Below, piece by piece: positions 17,886 to 26,627 of a stretch of DNA of 36,996 bases (positions are counted from its first letter, which is position 1; each line of letters opens with the position of its first letter). A program made the translations under genes and the position numbers. The notes under the pieces were generated by a model. The model saw only the letters and a list, made by a program, of their open reading frames with translations. It was not told the origin of the DNA and made no database searches. This stretch comes from Bacteroidota bacterium (GTDB lineage: Bacteria > Bacteroidota > Bacteroidia > Bacteroidales > CG2-30-32-10), in contig JACAAW010000014.1 of assembly GCA_013377115.1 (NCBI GenBank), positions 1 to 36,996 on the forward strand, written 5' to 3'.

Positions 17886-18524
17886 CTACGCTTGAATCAA
17901 TCCATTTTTAATGGCAAACATCACTAAATGTGGGGAGTTTTTCGCACCAGTTTTTTCAAGTAAATGGGCTCTGTGACCATCAATAGTTCGAGCACTTATT
18001 CCTAAAAATTTCGAAATTTCGGCATTCGACATTCCTTTACAGATAAATTCAAGGATTTCTTGCTCACGTTCAGTTAGTTCAATATTTATTAAGCGCGATT
18101 TGGGTCTCTGCGTTTTGTTTACATTGCTCATAAACTCTTCCGAGAAATAATTCTCATCCATCATCACCTGATTTATCGCTCTGCTAAGTTCATCTTTATT
18201 CGTTTTCTTCAATAAAAAACCGTCGGCACCAGCTTCAACCATTTGGTTGAAATAAGAAATTTCTTCAAACATGGTAAGTGCAATTACCTTAATATGTGGA
18301 TATTTTTCAACTACTTTTTTAGTAGCTTCGATTCCGTCCATTATTGGCATGCGAATATCCATTAAAATAACATCGATTTCATGATGTTTTAGAATTTCAA
18401 ATAATTCGTGACCATTTTGTGCTTCGCCAACAACTTTAAGCTCATCAATTTCATTTAAAATAACACGCAATCCCTTGCGAAAAATTTCGTGATCATCAAC
18501 AATTGCTAAACGGATAATTTCCAT
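17886..18524 (-). CDS. NarL/FixJ-family response regulator
   Basis: 212 residues. Receiver domain (about 3-122) with D10/D11, phospho-acceptor D56 (VILMDIRMP) and the usual Lys (FLLKKTNKD). A LuxR-type helix-turn-helix follows at about 147-207 (ELTEREQEILEFICKGMSNAEISKFLGIS). It is 5 bp downstream of the PAS histidine kinase and is its expected partner. As the only DNA-binding regulator in the minus-strand hydrogenase block, it is the best candidate for controlling the hyd genes at transcription. Confidence 0.94.
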   Translation of the reverse strand: MEIIRLAIVDDHEIFRKGLRVILNEIDELKVVGEAQNGHELFEILKHHEIDVILMDIRMPIMDGIEATKKVVEKYPHIKVIALTMFEEISYFNQMVEAGADGFLLKKTNKDELSRAINQVMMDENYFSEEFMSNVNKTQRPKSRLINIELTEREQEILEFICKGMSNAEISKFLGISARTIDGHRAHLLEKTGAKNSPHLVMFAIKNGLIQA

Positions 18525-18529
18525 AATTT

Positions 18530-19828
18530 TTATTTTATTATTAATGAAATCAATACTGACATGCCTTCGCCTTCATTGCTTTTTACGAGTGCCAATCCAT
18601 TAATGGTCTTAACTTTATTCACAATATTATTCAATCCCAAACCTGAAGGTTTTTGCATTTTTTCTTCAGCATTAAATCCAATTCCATCGTCTTTGTAAAA
18701 TAAATTGACTTGTGTATCGTGGCTTTCCAGAAAAATCTCAATATTTTTTGCTTGGGAATGTTTTAAAGTATTATTTACCAATTCCTTTACACTCTGAAAC
18801 AATATTGTTTCTTCAATTCTTGGATCTTTAAGTTTGTATTGCTCCACATCAACGATAATATTTATTGATTTGGTATTATTGATATAAGTACAAAAATCCT
18901 TAATAGCAGCGGGCAAGCCAAAATCTTGCAATAAACTTGGCATAATATTATTGGAAATTTCTCTGGTAGAAACTATGGCATTATCTACCAATTCTTCAAT
19001 GGATTGAAGTGCTTCGGCTGGTGAAATTTTATTTAGATTTCCCTTTTTTAATAAATCTGTATAAAGTTTAATGGTTGAAAGCAAAGGTGCCAAACCATCG
19101 TGTAAATCAGCTGCAAATCTTTTGCGCTCACGTTCTTCGGTTTCAATAATGGCACTTGAAATGGTTCTTTCTAATTCTTTTCTTTCAGTAATATCTCGAG
19201 CAATTGTAAGTATTGCTTTTCTGCCAAAATAATCAATAACGCGACTGCTCATTTCCAGAAAAATAATTTTCCCCTCTTTTGTTAAATGCTCAGTTTCATA
19301 AACATGTTTGCCATTCTCCAAAATGATATTGATATTTTTCATTACCAAAGGAGCATATTTAGGCGTTTTGATGTCGATAAAGTTCTTTTGCATCAATTCT
19401 TCTTTGGAATAGCCTAACCGTCTAATTGCTTCCTGATTGATTTCTATGAAATTGCCATCGAAATCGGCAAGAAAAATTTCATCACTCGAATTATCGAAGA
19501 GCATTTTGAACCGTTTCTCGGATTCAATTCTTCTATCGTCCATTTTGCGAACATTTCGGAGAAGCTTTCCAAGTTTCAGAACTCCTCCAGTTAAAAGTGC
19601 TGCGGCAAGTAAGTCGAGAACAAAATAAATATTCAGAATGAGGGTATTATTGTTTTCAAAATACAAATTGAACAATTCCAATAATTGGGCTGCGGCCATG
19701 AATAATAAGGCAAGGCCAATCATTAACCACGACTTTTTACTTCGCGTAAAAGCAAGCAATCGGATGATAGCAATGGTTGCCACAACCAAAATAAGGTCGG
19801 TAATGATGATTACAAAATTATAGGTCAT
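18530..19828 (-). CDS. Membrane PAS histidine kinase (HisKA_3)
   Basis: 432 residues from the ATG at 19828. A longer version would need a TTG codon at 19846, which lies inside the promoter's -7 box, so the ATG is preferred. Three hydrophobic helices come first (about 5-25, 33-57, 63-85), with almost no extracytoplasmic loop. A PAS domain follows (about 108-225; FKMLFDNSSDEIFLADFDGN...DITERKEL), then HisKA_3 with the phospho-His in RKRFAADLHDGLAPLLS and a HATPase domain with DDGIGFN. The small membrane part suggests a signal within the membrane or sensed by the PAS domain, such as redox state. The PAS ligand cannot be read from sequence. Confidence 0.93.
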   Translation of the reverse strand: MTYNFVIIITDLILVVATIAIIRLLAFTRSKKSWLMIGLALLFMAAAQLLELFNLYFENNNTLILNIYFVLDLLAAALLTGGVLKLGKLLRNVRKMDDRRIESEKRFKMLFDNSSDEIFLADFDGNFIEINQEAIRRLGYSKEELMQKNFIDIKTPKYAPLVMKNINIILENGKHVYETEHLTKEGKIIFLEMSSRVIDYFGRKAILTIARDITERKELERTISSAIIETEERERKRFAADLHDGLAPLLSTIKLYTDLLKKGNLNKISPAEALQSIEELVDNAIVSTREISNNIMPSLLQDFGLPAAIKDFCTYINNTKSINIIVDVEQYKLKDPRIEETILFQSVKELVNNTLKHSQAKNIEIFLESHDTQVNLFYKDDGIGFNAEEKMQKPSGLGLNNIVNKVKTINGLALVKSNEGEGMSVLISLIIK

Positions 19829-19843
19829 ATCAGTAAAATCGCA

Positions 19844-19872
19844 CAAAGTTATAAATTTGAAAGATTCCTCAA
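19844..19872 (-). promoter_or_regulatory. Bacteroidota promoter for the PAS kinase gene
   Basis: On the minus strand TTG (19872-19870), an 18-bp spacer and TAACTTTG (19851-19844) form a good -33/-7 pair, 15 bp ahead of the ATG at 19828. Its position rules out the in-frame TTG at 19846 as the start. Confidence 0.6.
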
Positions 19873-20120
19873 TTATATTTTAGAAGGATTTATTAGTAAT
19901 ATTTTTTTATACTTTTTGCAAGAAGGATATTTCTATAAAAAACGTAGAATTTACAGCACATTCAAGATAAAATTCCAACTGTTTTTCGTTAAAAAAATAT
20001 TGATTCTAATTAAGAAAATAATGAAAATCAAAAAACTTATTACCTTGATATTTTTTTCTATCTTCGTTTCAAAGGATAAACATCGAACCTTAAAGTAATC
20101 TCTCTAATAAACAATTAATT

Positions 20121-21377
20121 ATGAAAAAATCATTCCTCATTTTGTTTTTAATTTTTATTTGCTTTTTACCAAAATTGACTTATTCAAATCCAAGTGTGAT
20201 TCCATTTATTAGCGAAGTATATTTTGATGATAATGATAAATGGACCATTGAATTATGTAATATTTTTGGCCACCCATTTGAACTAAACAATTGTCGGATT
20301 ATGACTTCCACAGATTCGGCAATAGTAAAGAGAGGCACAAAATCAACTGGCAACTTTCTTTTGCTAACAGTTAATGATCTCGAAAAAGCAATTAAATTAA
20401 ATAGAAGTGGGGATTATATTTACTTCGAAGTTTTTGATGATAATGATTGGAATTATAGCTATGACGTTCCTTTTAAATGGGGGAAATTCAATAATGAACA
20501 CTTTTATTACACCGACTTATTAGTAAATTATCCTGATTTTTCGCCAAAAAAAGGACAATCCATCTGTGCAATTACAGGTAGTTACTTTCGATGTCCTATT
20601 GCACCTCAGATTTCTCAAGAAATTGTGTTGTCTAGCAAGCCAACGCTTGGATATGACTTTTATAACGCCACAACTAATTGTTCCATATCAGGTTGTGTTA
20701 AAGATAACAAGGGTAATCCTTTGCCATATGCATGGGTAAGTATTGAACCTATTAAAAAACCATATTACAACCTCCCTGTACAAACAGATTCTAATGGATG
20801 TTTTTCTATCAAAAATCTATTTATTAAGAAATACCGTTTAAAGATATCAATTCCGCAAAAAATGGAAGTAAAAAACACAGTAAGAAAAAGTGCTTTTAAT
20901 AGTGTTTATGAAGAAGACATAATATTTACAAATGATAGCAATGCCATCTTAAATATTGTTTTAAAAAATGCGCTTCCCAAGCAAGAGAATTTTGAAAATG
21001 AATTTAATTTAAATTTGAAAGTAATTTCTGATACTGAAATTCAATTTTCAACAGATTCAATAAAAACTGAATTGGACAAAAATTCTATTCCTATTGTTTA
21101 TCTATTTATTGCAGATAAATATGGGAAAATAATTTATAACGAACCTCTTTTTTCTTACTATAACGATATTTACAGTTATAAAGTCTTATGGAATATTTAT
21201 GATAGAATAAAACTTGACGAACCAGAATATAAAGAAGATAATCCAAATCTTCCTTTTTATAATAAATATAAAAGTCAATTAAAAGAAGAATCGAATGAAT
21301 ATTATTATGCACTAATTCCTGGTTACTTTGGTGGTCCAGAAATCAATTTTATTAAAAAATTTAAAATTGGTAAATGA
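20121..21377 (+). CDS. Exported protein with carboxypeptidase-like regulatory (Ig-fold) domain
   Basis: 418 residues with a signal peptide of about 22 residues (ending LTYSN). The N-terminal part (ISEVYFDDNDKWTIELCNIFG...) has the look of a lamin-tail-like beta sandwich, a weak guess. Residues about 190-255 (CSISGCVKDNKGNPLPYAWVSIEP...TDSNGCFSIKNL) match a carboxypeptidase regulatory-like domain. The rest is not recognised. There is no T9SS sorting domain and no lipobox. It overlaps the next gene by 4 bp, so the two are probably made together. Function unknown. Confidence 0.78.
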   Translation: MKKSFLILFLIFICFLPKLTYSNPSVIPFISEVYFDDNDKWTIELCNIFGHPFELNNCRIMTSTDSAIVKRGTKSTGNFLLLTVNDLEKAIKLNRSGDYIYFEVFDDNDWNYSYDVPFKWGKFNNEHFYYTDLLVNYPDFSPKKGQSICAITGSYFRCPIAPQISQEIVLSSKPTLGYDFYNATTNCSISGCVKDNKGNPLPYAWVSIEPIKKPYYNLPVQTDSNGCFSIKNLFIKKYRLKISIPQKMEVKNTVRKSAFNSVYEEDIIFTNDSNAILNIVLKNALPKQENFENEFNLNLKVISDTEIQFSTDSIKTELDKNSIPIVYLFIADKYGKIIYNEPLFSYYNDIYSYKVLWNIYDRIKLDEPEYKEDNPNLPFYNKYKSQLKEESNEYYYALIPGYFGGPEINFIKKFKIGK

Positions 21378-21952
21378 GCCGAATTCTATTTTCACTCCTT
21401 TTGGTTTCAATAAATTTTTGTTTGTTTTCTCAAAATATTGCTTTCACTGAAGAAACAATCAACTTCGAAATTTCCAATGATACTTTTTTTGTTTCAGGGA
21501 ACTATACCTTCAAAAATAATTCGGATAAAATTATGAGGCAATTGGTTTATTATCCAATTTACACTTCCACTGATCAATTGCCCTACGATACTGTCTCGGT
21601 TTTCGAGTATAAGAGTAAAACAGAATTAAAAATTAAAAAATCGAGAGACCATATTATCATTCCTATTAAAGTAAATCCCAAAAGTAAAACAACCATAACA
21701 ATCAATTATTCTCAGCGAATCCTTGATTCCCTGGCAATTTATATTCTCACTTCAACAAAAACTTGGAATGCTCCATTAAAAAAAGTCAATTATATTATTT
21801 CAACAAAAAATGACTGCCCTCAATTATTGATTTCTTTGCCACCAAACAAAATCAAAAAAAGGAAAACCCAAACAGTTTATTTAATAAAAAAAAGAAATTT
21901 TATGCCCACCGAGGAATTGATCCTTTATTACAAAAAACGAAAAAAATATTAA
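21374..21952 (+). CDS. Exported hypothetical protein
   Basis: 192 residues with a signal peptide of about 19 residues (ending CLFSQ). The mature part is beta-rich with a very basic C-terminus (KKRKTQTVYLIKKRNF...YYKKRKKY). I do not recognise a family. It starts within the stop of the preceding exported protein (ATGA overlap), so the pair is probably co-translated. It is followed by 139 bp with a promoter-like -7 box for the next gene. Confidence 0.75.
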   Translation: MSRILFSLLLVSINFCLFSQNIAFTEETINFEISNDTFFVSGNYTFKNNSDKIMRQLVYYPIYTSTDQLPYDTVSVFEYKSKTELKIKKSRDHIIIPIKVNPKSKTTITINYSQRILDSLAIYILTSTKTWNAPLKKVNYIISTKNDCPQLLISLPPNKIKKRKTQTVYLIKKRNFMPTEELILYYKKRKKY

Positions 21953-22053
21953 TCAAAATCATTTAATTTTCAATTCACATTATAACTCAATTACAACAGA
22001 AATAAATCAAAAATACAATTTTTCAAAAGCTACCAATTTCTACCATTTATTCT

Positions 22054-22061
22054 TAAATTTG
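22054..22061 (+). promoter_or_regulatory. Possible -7 box (TAAATTTG)
   Basis: TAAATTTG matches TAnnTTTG, 30 bp ahead of the TMEM175-like gene. No clear TTG lies at -33. Confidence 0.35.
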
Positions 22062-22091
22062 TAAAAACAAATAGACAAATCATTAATTTAA

Positions 22092-22673
22092 ATGAATAAG
22101 AATCGATTAGAAGCTTTTAGTGACGGCGTTATTGCCATAATCATTACCATTATGGTATTGGAATTAAAAATCCCTCATGGAGATAATTTACAATCTTTAT
22201 TAAATATAGCTCCCAAGTTTATTAGCTATATCATTAGTTTTGTTTACATTGCCATTTATTGGAACAATCACCATCATTTATTGCATACCGTGAAAAAAGT
22301 TAGCGGATCTATTTTATGGGCAAATGTTCATTTATTATTCTGGCTATCATTAATCCCTTTTGTTACTGCTTGGGCTGGAGAAAATAATTTTTCCGAATTA
22401 CCAGTAGCCACTTATACCTTTATTTTATTTATGGCTGCTGTTGCGTATTTTATTTTATCCAAAACAATTATTAATGTACACGGTGAAGATTCCATTCTTT
22501 CTTCCGCAATTGGAAAAGATATCAAAGGAATTGTCTCTGTTATTGCTTATGGCATCTCCATCCCATTATCTTTTTTCTTTAAATCTGCCTCCATAACTAT
22601 TATTGTTTTAATTGCCATCCTATGGCTTATTCCTGACCGAAGAATCGAAAAAACCATCAATAAAAATCCATAA
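22092..22673 (+). CDS. TMEM175/DUF1211-family membrane protein (putative K+ channel)
   Basis: 193 residues with about six hydrophobic helices. The family signature RLEAFSDGVIAIIITIMVLE, with the FSDGV motif that lines the pore in TMEM175 channels, opens the protein. Another conserved stretch is YWNNHHHLLHTV. The length fits bacterial homologues with a single six-helix repeat, which assemble as tetramers. It lies 2 bp ahead of an ICMT-like methyltransferase gene. The family is clear; potassium conduction is known for studied members and is only inferred here. Confidence 0.9.
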   Translation: MNKNRLEAFSDGVIAIIITIMVLELKIPHGDNLQSLLNIAPKFISYIISFVYIAIYWNNHHHLLHTVKKVSGSILWANVHLLFWLSLIPFVTAWAGENNFSELPVATYTFILFMAAVAYFILSKTIINVHGEDSILSSAIGKDIKGIVSVIAYGISIPLSFFFKSASITIIVLIAILWLIPDRRIEKTINKNP

Positions 22674-22675
22674 AA

Positions 22676-23350
22676 TTGAAAAAAATCATTTTTACCTTAA
22701 TTTACATCCTCATTTTTCCTGCATTAATTTTATATAGTTCAGGCGATTGGCTGTGGATGGAAGGTTGGATTTTCAGTATATGGTTTATCATCTTATGCTA
22801 TACCACCATCATCTATTTATATATAAAAGACCCTGCTTTATTAGAAGAACGCTATAAAAAGCCAGGCTCTGGAAATCAAAAAACATGGGATAAATTTGTA
22901 GTTTTTGGCTTGATGGCTGGCTTTATTTCCTGGATTGTTATTATGCCACTGGATGCTAAAAGACTCGAATGGACTTCAAATTTTCCAATGGCCTTGAAAA
23001 TTGTCGGAGGTTTATTATTAATCTTTTCTTTCTTCTTTTTCTTCAGATCTTATTCAGACAATACCTTTTTATCGGCTTTGGTTCGAATTCAGGAAGAAAG
23101 GAAGCACAAAGTGATTACAACTGGCGTTTATGGCTTTGTCAGACATCCAATGTATTTAGCTGGATCTCTACTTTTTGTTGGAACTCCTCTTTTATTAGGA
23201 TCGCTTTACGGAATTATTTTGGGAATAATGATTTTGTTCCTATTGGTTTTCAGAATAAAAGGTGAAGAAAAAATGCTGATTAACGAACTTGATGGATATC
23301 CTGAATACAAATTAAAAGTAAAATACAGGCTCATTCCTTTTATATGGTAA
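22676..23350 (+). CDS. ICMT/PEMT-like membrane methyltransferase family protein
   Basis: 224 residues from a TTG start 2 bp after the upstream stop; no in-frame ATG precedes it. There are about five hydrophobic helices. The C-terminal half has the family's SAM-binding signature: TGVYGFVRHPMYLAGSLL (G-x-Y...RHP-x-Y) and EEKMLINELDGYPEYK near the end. Eukaryotic members methylate isoprenylcysteine, but bacterial members have varied or unknown targets, so the substrate stays open. It is probably co-transcribed with the TMEM175-like gene and is closed by the shared terminator. Confidence 0.88.
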   Translation: MKKIIFTLIYILIFPALILYSSGDWLWMEGWIFSIWFIILCYTTIIYLYIKDPALLEERYKKPGSGNQKTWDKFVVFGLMAGFISWIVIMPLDAKRLEWTSNFPMALKIVGGLLLIFSFFFFFRSYSDNTFLSALVRIQEERKHKVITTGVYGFVRHPMYLAGSLLFVGTPLLLGSLYGIILGIMILFLLVFRIKGEEKMLINELDGYPEYKLKVKYRLIPFIW

Positions 23351-23462
23351 ATAAAATTTTATAATATTCTTTTTAAGCAATAATAAGAGAATAATGATGT
23401 TATATTATTAGAAAGAGTTATTAAGGGTTGCTTTTTCTAACATGGTGGCTTTTCATAGTAAA

Positions 23463-23493
23463 AAAAAACCTGAGAAATTTTCTCAGGTTTTTT
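23463..23493. terminator. Bidirectional terminator between convergent genes
   Basis: An 8-bp stem (CCTGAGAA at 23469-23476 with TTCTCAGG at 23480-23487) is flanked by A and T tracts, so it can end transcripts from both sides: the methyltransferase gene and the saccharopine gene. Confidence 0.9.
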
Positions 23494-23515
23494 ATTGATT
23501 CTAATCAAAATAGGA

Positions 23516-24856
23516 TTATTCAATTCCGGCACTCATAGGCAATCCATATTCTTCTACCATTTTAATATTAAGTGTTTCTAATTCATTAAGAATTGGATTG
23601 TAAATTCCAGGTATTACTGGAATATGAACTCCCTTAACTTCAATTTTATTTTCTAAAATCATTTTCACAGCAATGGCTGCTGGTAAAGCCACGGTTCTGG
23701 CAATAGAAGTATCAGTTGCCAAAGTTCCATAATCTAACATGCTTGATTTGATAACTTCTTTTGTTCCATCAGGATATGACGCCATGAAAACATGTTGCAA
23801 TACCACCATATCTCTTTCTGTCTGTCCCAATTCCATTTTTGCAATCATTAGGTCAGAAGTTATTTCAAAAGTTGTGTCGATTCCTCTATTCATCGGTTTA
23901 TCTTCAAACAAACCAAGCCATTCAATATTATTCAATGGTGCAGCAGTTTCATCAAGATTTAAAAATTCTGCTGTTTTTTTACGAATATTTGATTTATCTG
24001 AAGCGCCAATAAGCATGCACATCATGTCAGCGTAAGTTTTTCCTGTAAAATCAATTTTATCGTTTGAAATCAAACTCAATTGTTTTATTGCATCAAGTGC
24101 TCCACACCAGCCAATAAAGCGGAAAGTTCCTCTAAACATTGTTTTGGCTTCAGGAATACCGTAAATTTCAATATATGGTAATGAGTCTCTGTTTGGATAA
24201 ACATTCAAATCTCCAACTCCATTGATGTTTAATGTGAAAATATCTTTAAAAAGATTTTTTGTAGGAACATCGGTTATCTTTCCATGTTTCAAATACTTAG
24301 CATCGTTATTTCCTGCTAAAACCACACCTTTTGGACTCCAAGAAAATTTATATCCAAATGGATTGTTCGCTGCTTCTGGAGCAGGAAGTGCACCACAAAT
24401 TGAATAAAACTCATCTACTTTTCCACCTTTATCGTGAACATGGTCGATAATTCTCATTGCCGACATATGATCAATTCCTGGGTCAAGACCGCATTCATTA
24501 ATAATTACAATGTTTGCAGCTTTCGCTTCGGCATCCAAGGCATACATTTCTGGTTTTACATAAGAAGTTGTCACCATGTTTTTCTTGTACTTGATTGCAT
24601 ATTTTGCAACAGTCAAATGAAAAACATAAGGCAAAAGACTCACAACGATGTCGTTGTTGCTAATCATTTCTTCCAGTTTTAACTCGTTATCGATGGACCA
24701 ATCGATAACAATTCCATTTTTATGACCGTCAACCATCACCTTCGCTCTATCAGGAGTATTTGAAGCAACAGTTACCATCATGTTTTGACTTAATAAATAC
24801 CTTACAATAGGCTGAGCCACTAGGCCCGCACCTAAAATTAACACATTCTTTTGCAT
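23516..24856 (-). CDS. Saccharopine dehydrogenase (glutamate-forming half)
   Basis: 446 residues. The N-terminal Rossmann fold opens with VLILGAGLVAQPIVRYLL. Then come VVSLLPYVFHLTVAKYAIKY, INECGLDPGIDHMSA and FRGTFRFIGWCGALDAI, all typical of the saccharopine dehydrogenase C-terminal (Lys9-like) family and close in style to the SDH half of animal AASS. It should split saccharopine to glutamate and aminoadipate semialdehyde. It is 22 bp after the lysine-ketoglutarate reductase gene; together they form the first two steps of lysine degradation. No aminoadipate semialdehyde dehydrogenase lies in the window. Confidence 0.9.
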   Translation of the reverse strand: MQKNVLILGAGLVAQPIVRYLLSQNMMVTVASNTPDRAKVMVDGHKNGIVIDWSIDNELKLEEMISNNDIVVSLLPYVFHLTVAKYAIKYKKNMVTTSYVKPEMYALDAEAKAANIVIINECGLDPGIDHMSAMRIIDHVHDKGGKVDEFYSICGALPAPEAANNPFGYKFSWSPKGVVLAGNNDAKYLKHGKITDVPTKNLFKDIFTLNINGVGDLNVYPNRDSLPYIEIYGIPEAKTMFRGTFRFIGWCGALDAIKQLSLISNDKIDFTGKTYADMMCMLIGASDKSNIRKKTAEFLNLDETAAPLNNIEWLGLFEDKPMNRGIDTTFEITSDLMIAKMELGQTERDMVVLQHVFMASYPDGTKEVIKSSMLDYGTLATDTSIARTVALPAAIAVKMILENKIEVKGVHIPVIPGIYNPILNELETLNIKMVEEYGLPMSAGIE

Positions 24857-24878
24857 AAGAATTTTACATTAGAAAGAT

Positions 24879-26195
24879 TTATACGTTTTTTAAATGTTCT
24901 TCTAAATATTTGAAGTTAGGAGTTAGTTCGCCGTTATGGAGTATCAATGCTTTTTTAATTGCTCTAGGCAAATCAAGTTCTTCATAGCTTAAACTATAAT
25001 CTGCGATAGAAATTGGTTTCACGAAATTCATTAAAACATCACCAAAACCATTTGAAGAATCACGAGGAATTTCGCTAGGTAAAATATCAACAGCCATAGT
25101 CAATATTCCATCACCCTCGTAACCATAATTTACGCTATCAATTAATGGATTATAAACATAAATTGGTTTTTCTATTGCTGTTGACTCAACAGTACTTTCT
25201 ATTGAACCATTTACATCACAAGTAATATCACCAATAACAATCAATTTTGGATTTCCCTTTGAATACATTTTTTTCAAATAGTCCTTTGTAATGAGTTTTG
25301 GAAAACGTGCATCCCAATACATGCAATTAATCAACATCGAAAGATGTGGCACATATTTTTCGAAAACGCTTTTATATAAATGAGGATTGGTATAATAATC
25401 TTGCAAATCAAATTCTTTATTTGGATCAATTGGCTCAGATAAATGCTCTTCCTTAAAAATTACTTTATAAACAATATTATCAGGATTATTTTTTCTGTTT
25501 TTTAGAGTTAAAAGCTTTTCGGGTGATATTTCCTTAACAGGAACCAATCCACAAATTTCTTGTGCTCCCTGAGAAACGTTTCCATAACCGGTAAAACCAA
25601 TAACGAATGGACGTAAATCATGCGGAATTCCTTTTTCCGCAATTAATTGACCAATATAAGAAATGTCTTCTTTCGCTTCAGCGAGTGAATGATAAGTATG
25701 AGCTTGTTTTATTTTGCTCAATTTTGAATCATCACCAAAATGCTTTAAACGAAGGCCCAAAGACCAGAATGAATTAATCATTCCAGCTAAACCAGCGTAT
25801 TTTCCAAAGAAAATTAATCTCTTTCCTTGCTCGTCAATAATTTTTTCGTACTCAATTAAATTGCAACCCAATTCCATCATTTTTTTCAACATTGGCATAT
25901 TGCCTGTCTGACCTTTAATTACATGCGAGAAAAAAATGTATGTTTTTCCTTTTTCGAAAAAAGTAACTGGCATTTCTTTCACACCAAAAATAACCTCACA
26001 CTTTTTTAGATCTTTAGCAATTTTTGCTCCCGACTTAATATATTCTTCGTCTTTAAAAACCCTTTTCTCAGAAGTTTGAACAACAATATCCAATTTTTGT
26101 TGACTTACCAACCATTTTACATGCTTTGGAGTTAAAGGTGCTCTGCGCTCCATCAAATATCTGTCTTCGTGTCGAATCCCAATAGAAATACTCAT
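24879..26195 (-). CDS. Lysine-ketoglutarate reductase-type saccharopine dehydrogenase
   Basis: 438 residues. The N-terminus (IGIRHEDRYLMERRAPLTPKHV) is the alanine dehydrogenase/transhydrogenase-like fold of the LKR half of AASS. IIDEQGKRLIFFGKYAGLAG and VIGFTGYGNVSQGAQEI (nucleotide-binding loop) follow, then WDARFPKLIT and IGDITCDVNGSIE. It would join lysine and 2-oxoglutarate to saccharopine with NAD(P)H. It heads a two-gene operon with the glutamate-forming half. In animals and plants both are one polypeptide; here they are separate genes in the same order. Its 432-bp upstream region holds a tandem duplication. Confidence 0.88.
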   Translation of the reverse strand: MSISIGIRHEDRYLMERRAPLTPKHVKWLVSQQKLDIVVQTSEKRVFKDEEYIKSGAKIAKDLKKCEVIFGVKEMPVTFFEKGKTYIFFSHVIKGQTGNMPMLKKMMELGCNLIEYEKIIDEQGKRLIFFGKYAGLAGMINSFWSLGLRLKHFGDDSKLSKIKQAHTYHSLAEAKEDISYIGQLIAEKGIPHDLRPFVIGFTGYGNVSQGAQEICGLVPVKEISPEKLLTLKNRKNNPDNIVYKVIFKEEHLSEPIDPNKEFDLQDYYTNPHLYKSVFEKYVPHLSMLINCMYWDARFPKLITKDYLKKMYSKGNPKLIVIGDITCDVNGSIESTVESTAIEKPIYVYNPLIDSVNYGYEGDGILTMAVDILPSEIPRDSSNGFGDVLMNFVKPISIADYSLSYEELDLPRAIKKALILHNGELTPNFKYLEEHLKNV

Positions 26196-26215
26196 AATTT
26201 AAAATATTTTTGTTT

Positions 26216-26403
26216 TAACATTTTTGAATTTTGATTAACAACAAACAGCCAAATCACAAATCCAAAATGAAAAAATCACAAGTTTATTACAACAATTAAA
26301 AATTTTTGATTTAATATTTTTGAATTTTGATTTTTATAAAAAACAGCTTAATCATAAATCTAAAATGAAAAAATCATAAATAAAATACAATAATAAAAAA
26401 TAT
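26216..26403. repeat. Imperfect tandem duplication, about 97-bp unit
   Basis: Copy 1 (26216-26311) and copy 2 (26312-26403) share TTTTTGAATTTTGATT, ACAGC, AATC, and AAAATGAAAAAATCA in the same order, with an offset of 96-98 bp. Many differences are C in copy 1 against T in copy 2. It lies between the divergent LKR and Tim44/TerB genes. The interval 26196-26627 has no gene. Confidence 0.8.
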
Positions 26404-26424
26404 ATACGAACTCTAATTAAGGTG

Positions 26425-26432
26425 CAAACCTA
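26425..26432 (-). promoter_or_regulatory. Possible -7 box (TAGGTTTG) for the lysine operon
   Basis: The minus strand reads TAGGTTTG. If used, the transcript would have a leader of about 220 nt that contains both tandem repeat copies. No TTG at -33 was found. Confidence 0.3.
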
Positions 26433-26547
26433 CATGATTTTTTAATATAAGATGCATATAGAAGGAAATAATTTTTTAATAAAAATTTTACCATTTCACT
26501 GTTTTTAAGCGAATAATGAAGTCGAAAAATATATTTTAGAAGTTTTA

Positions 26548-26577
26548 TTGATATTTTTTATGCTTTAGCTAAATTTA
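26548..26577 (+). promoter_or_regulatory. Possible promoter for the Tim44/TerB protein gene
   Basis: TTG (26548-26550), a 19-bp spacer and TAAATTTA (26570-26577, one mismatch to TAnnTTTG), about 50 bp ahead of the ATG. Confidence 0.4.
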
Positions 26578-26627
26578 TTTTTATATTTACTCCTCAAAAA
26601 TTAAAATAGATTTTAAAATATTTCATT

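Noticed and set aside
19829-19846. TTG start for the PAS kinase
   Set aside because: It falls inside the -7 promoter box, so it would not be in the transcript.
20021-20098. Short frame encoding a 25-residue signal-peptide-like product (MKIKKLITLIFFSIFV...)
   Set aside because: Too short, no mature part, and low-complexity AT sequence gives such frames by chance.
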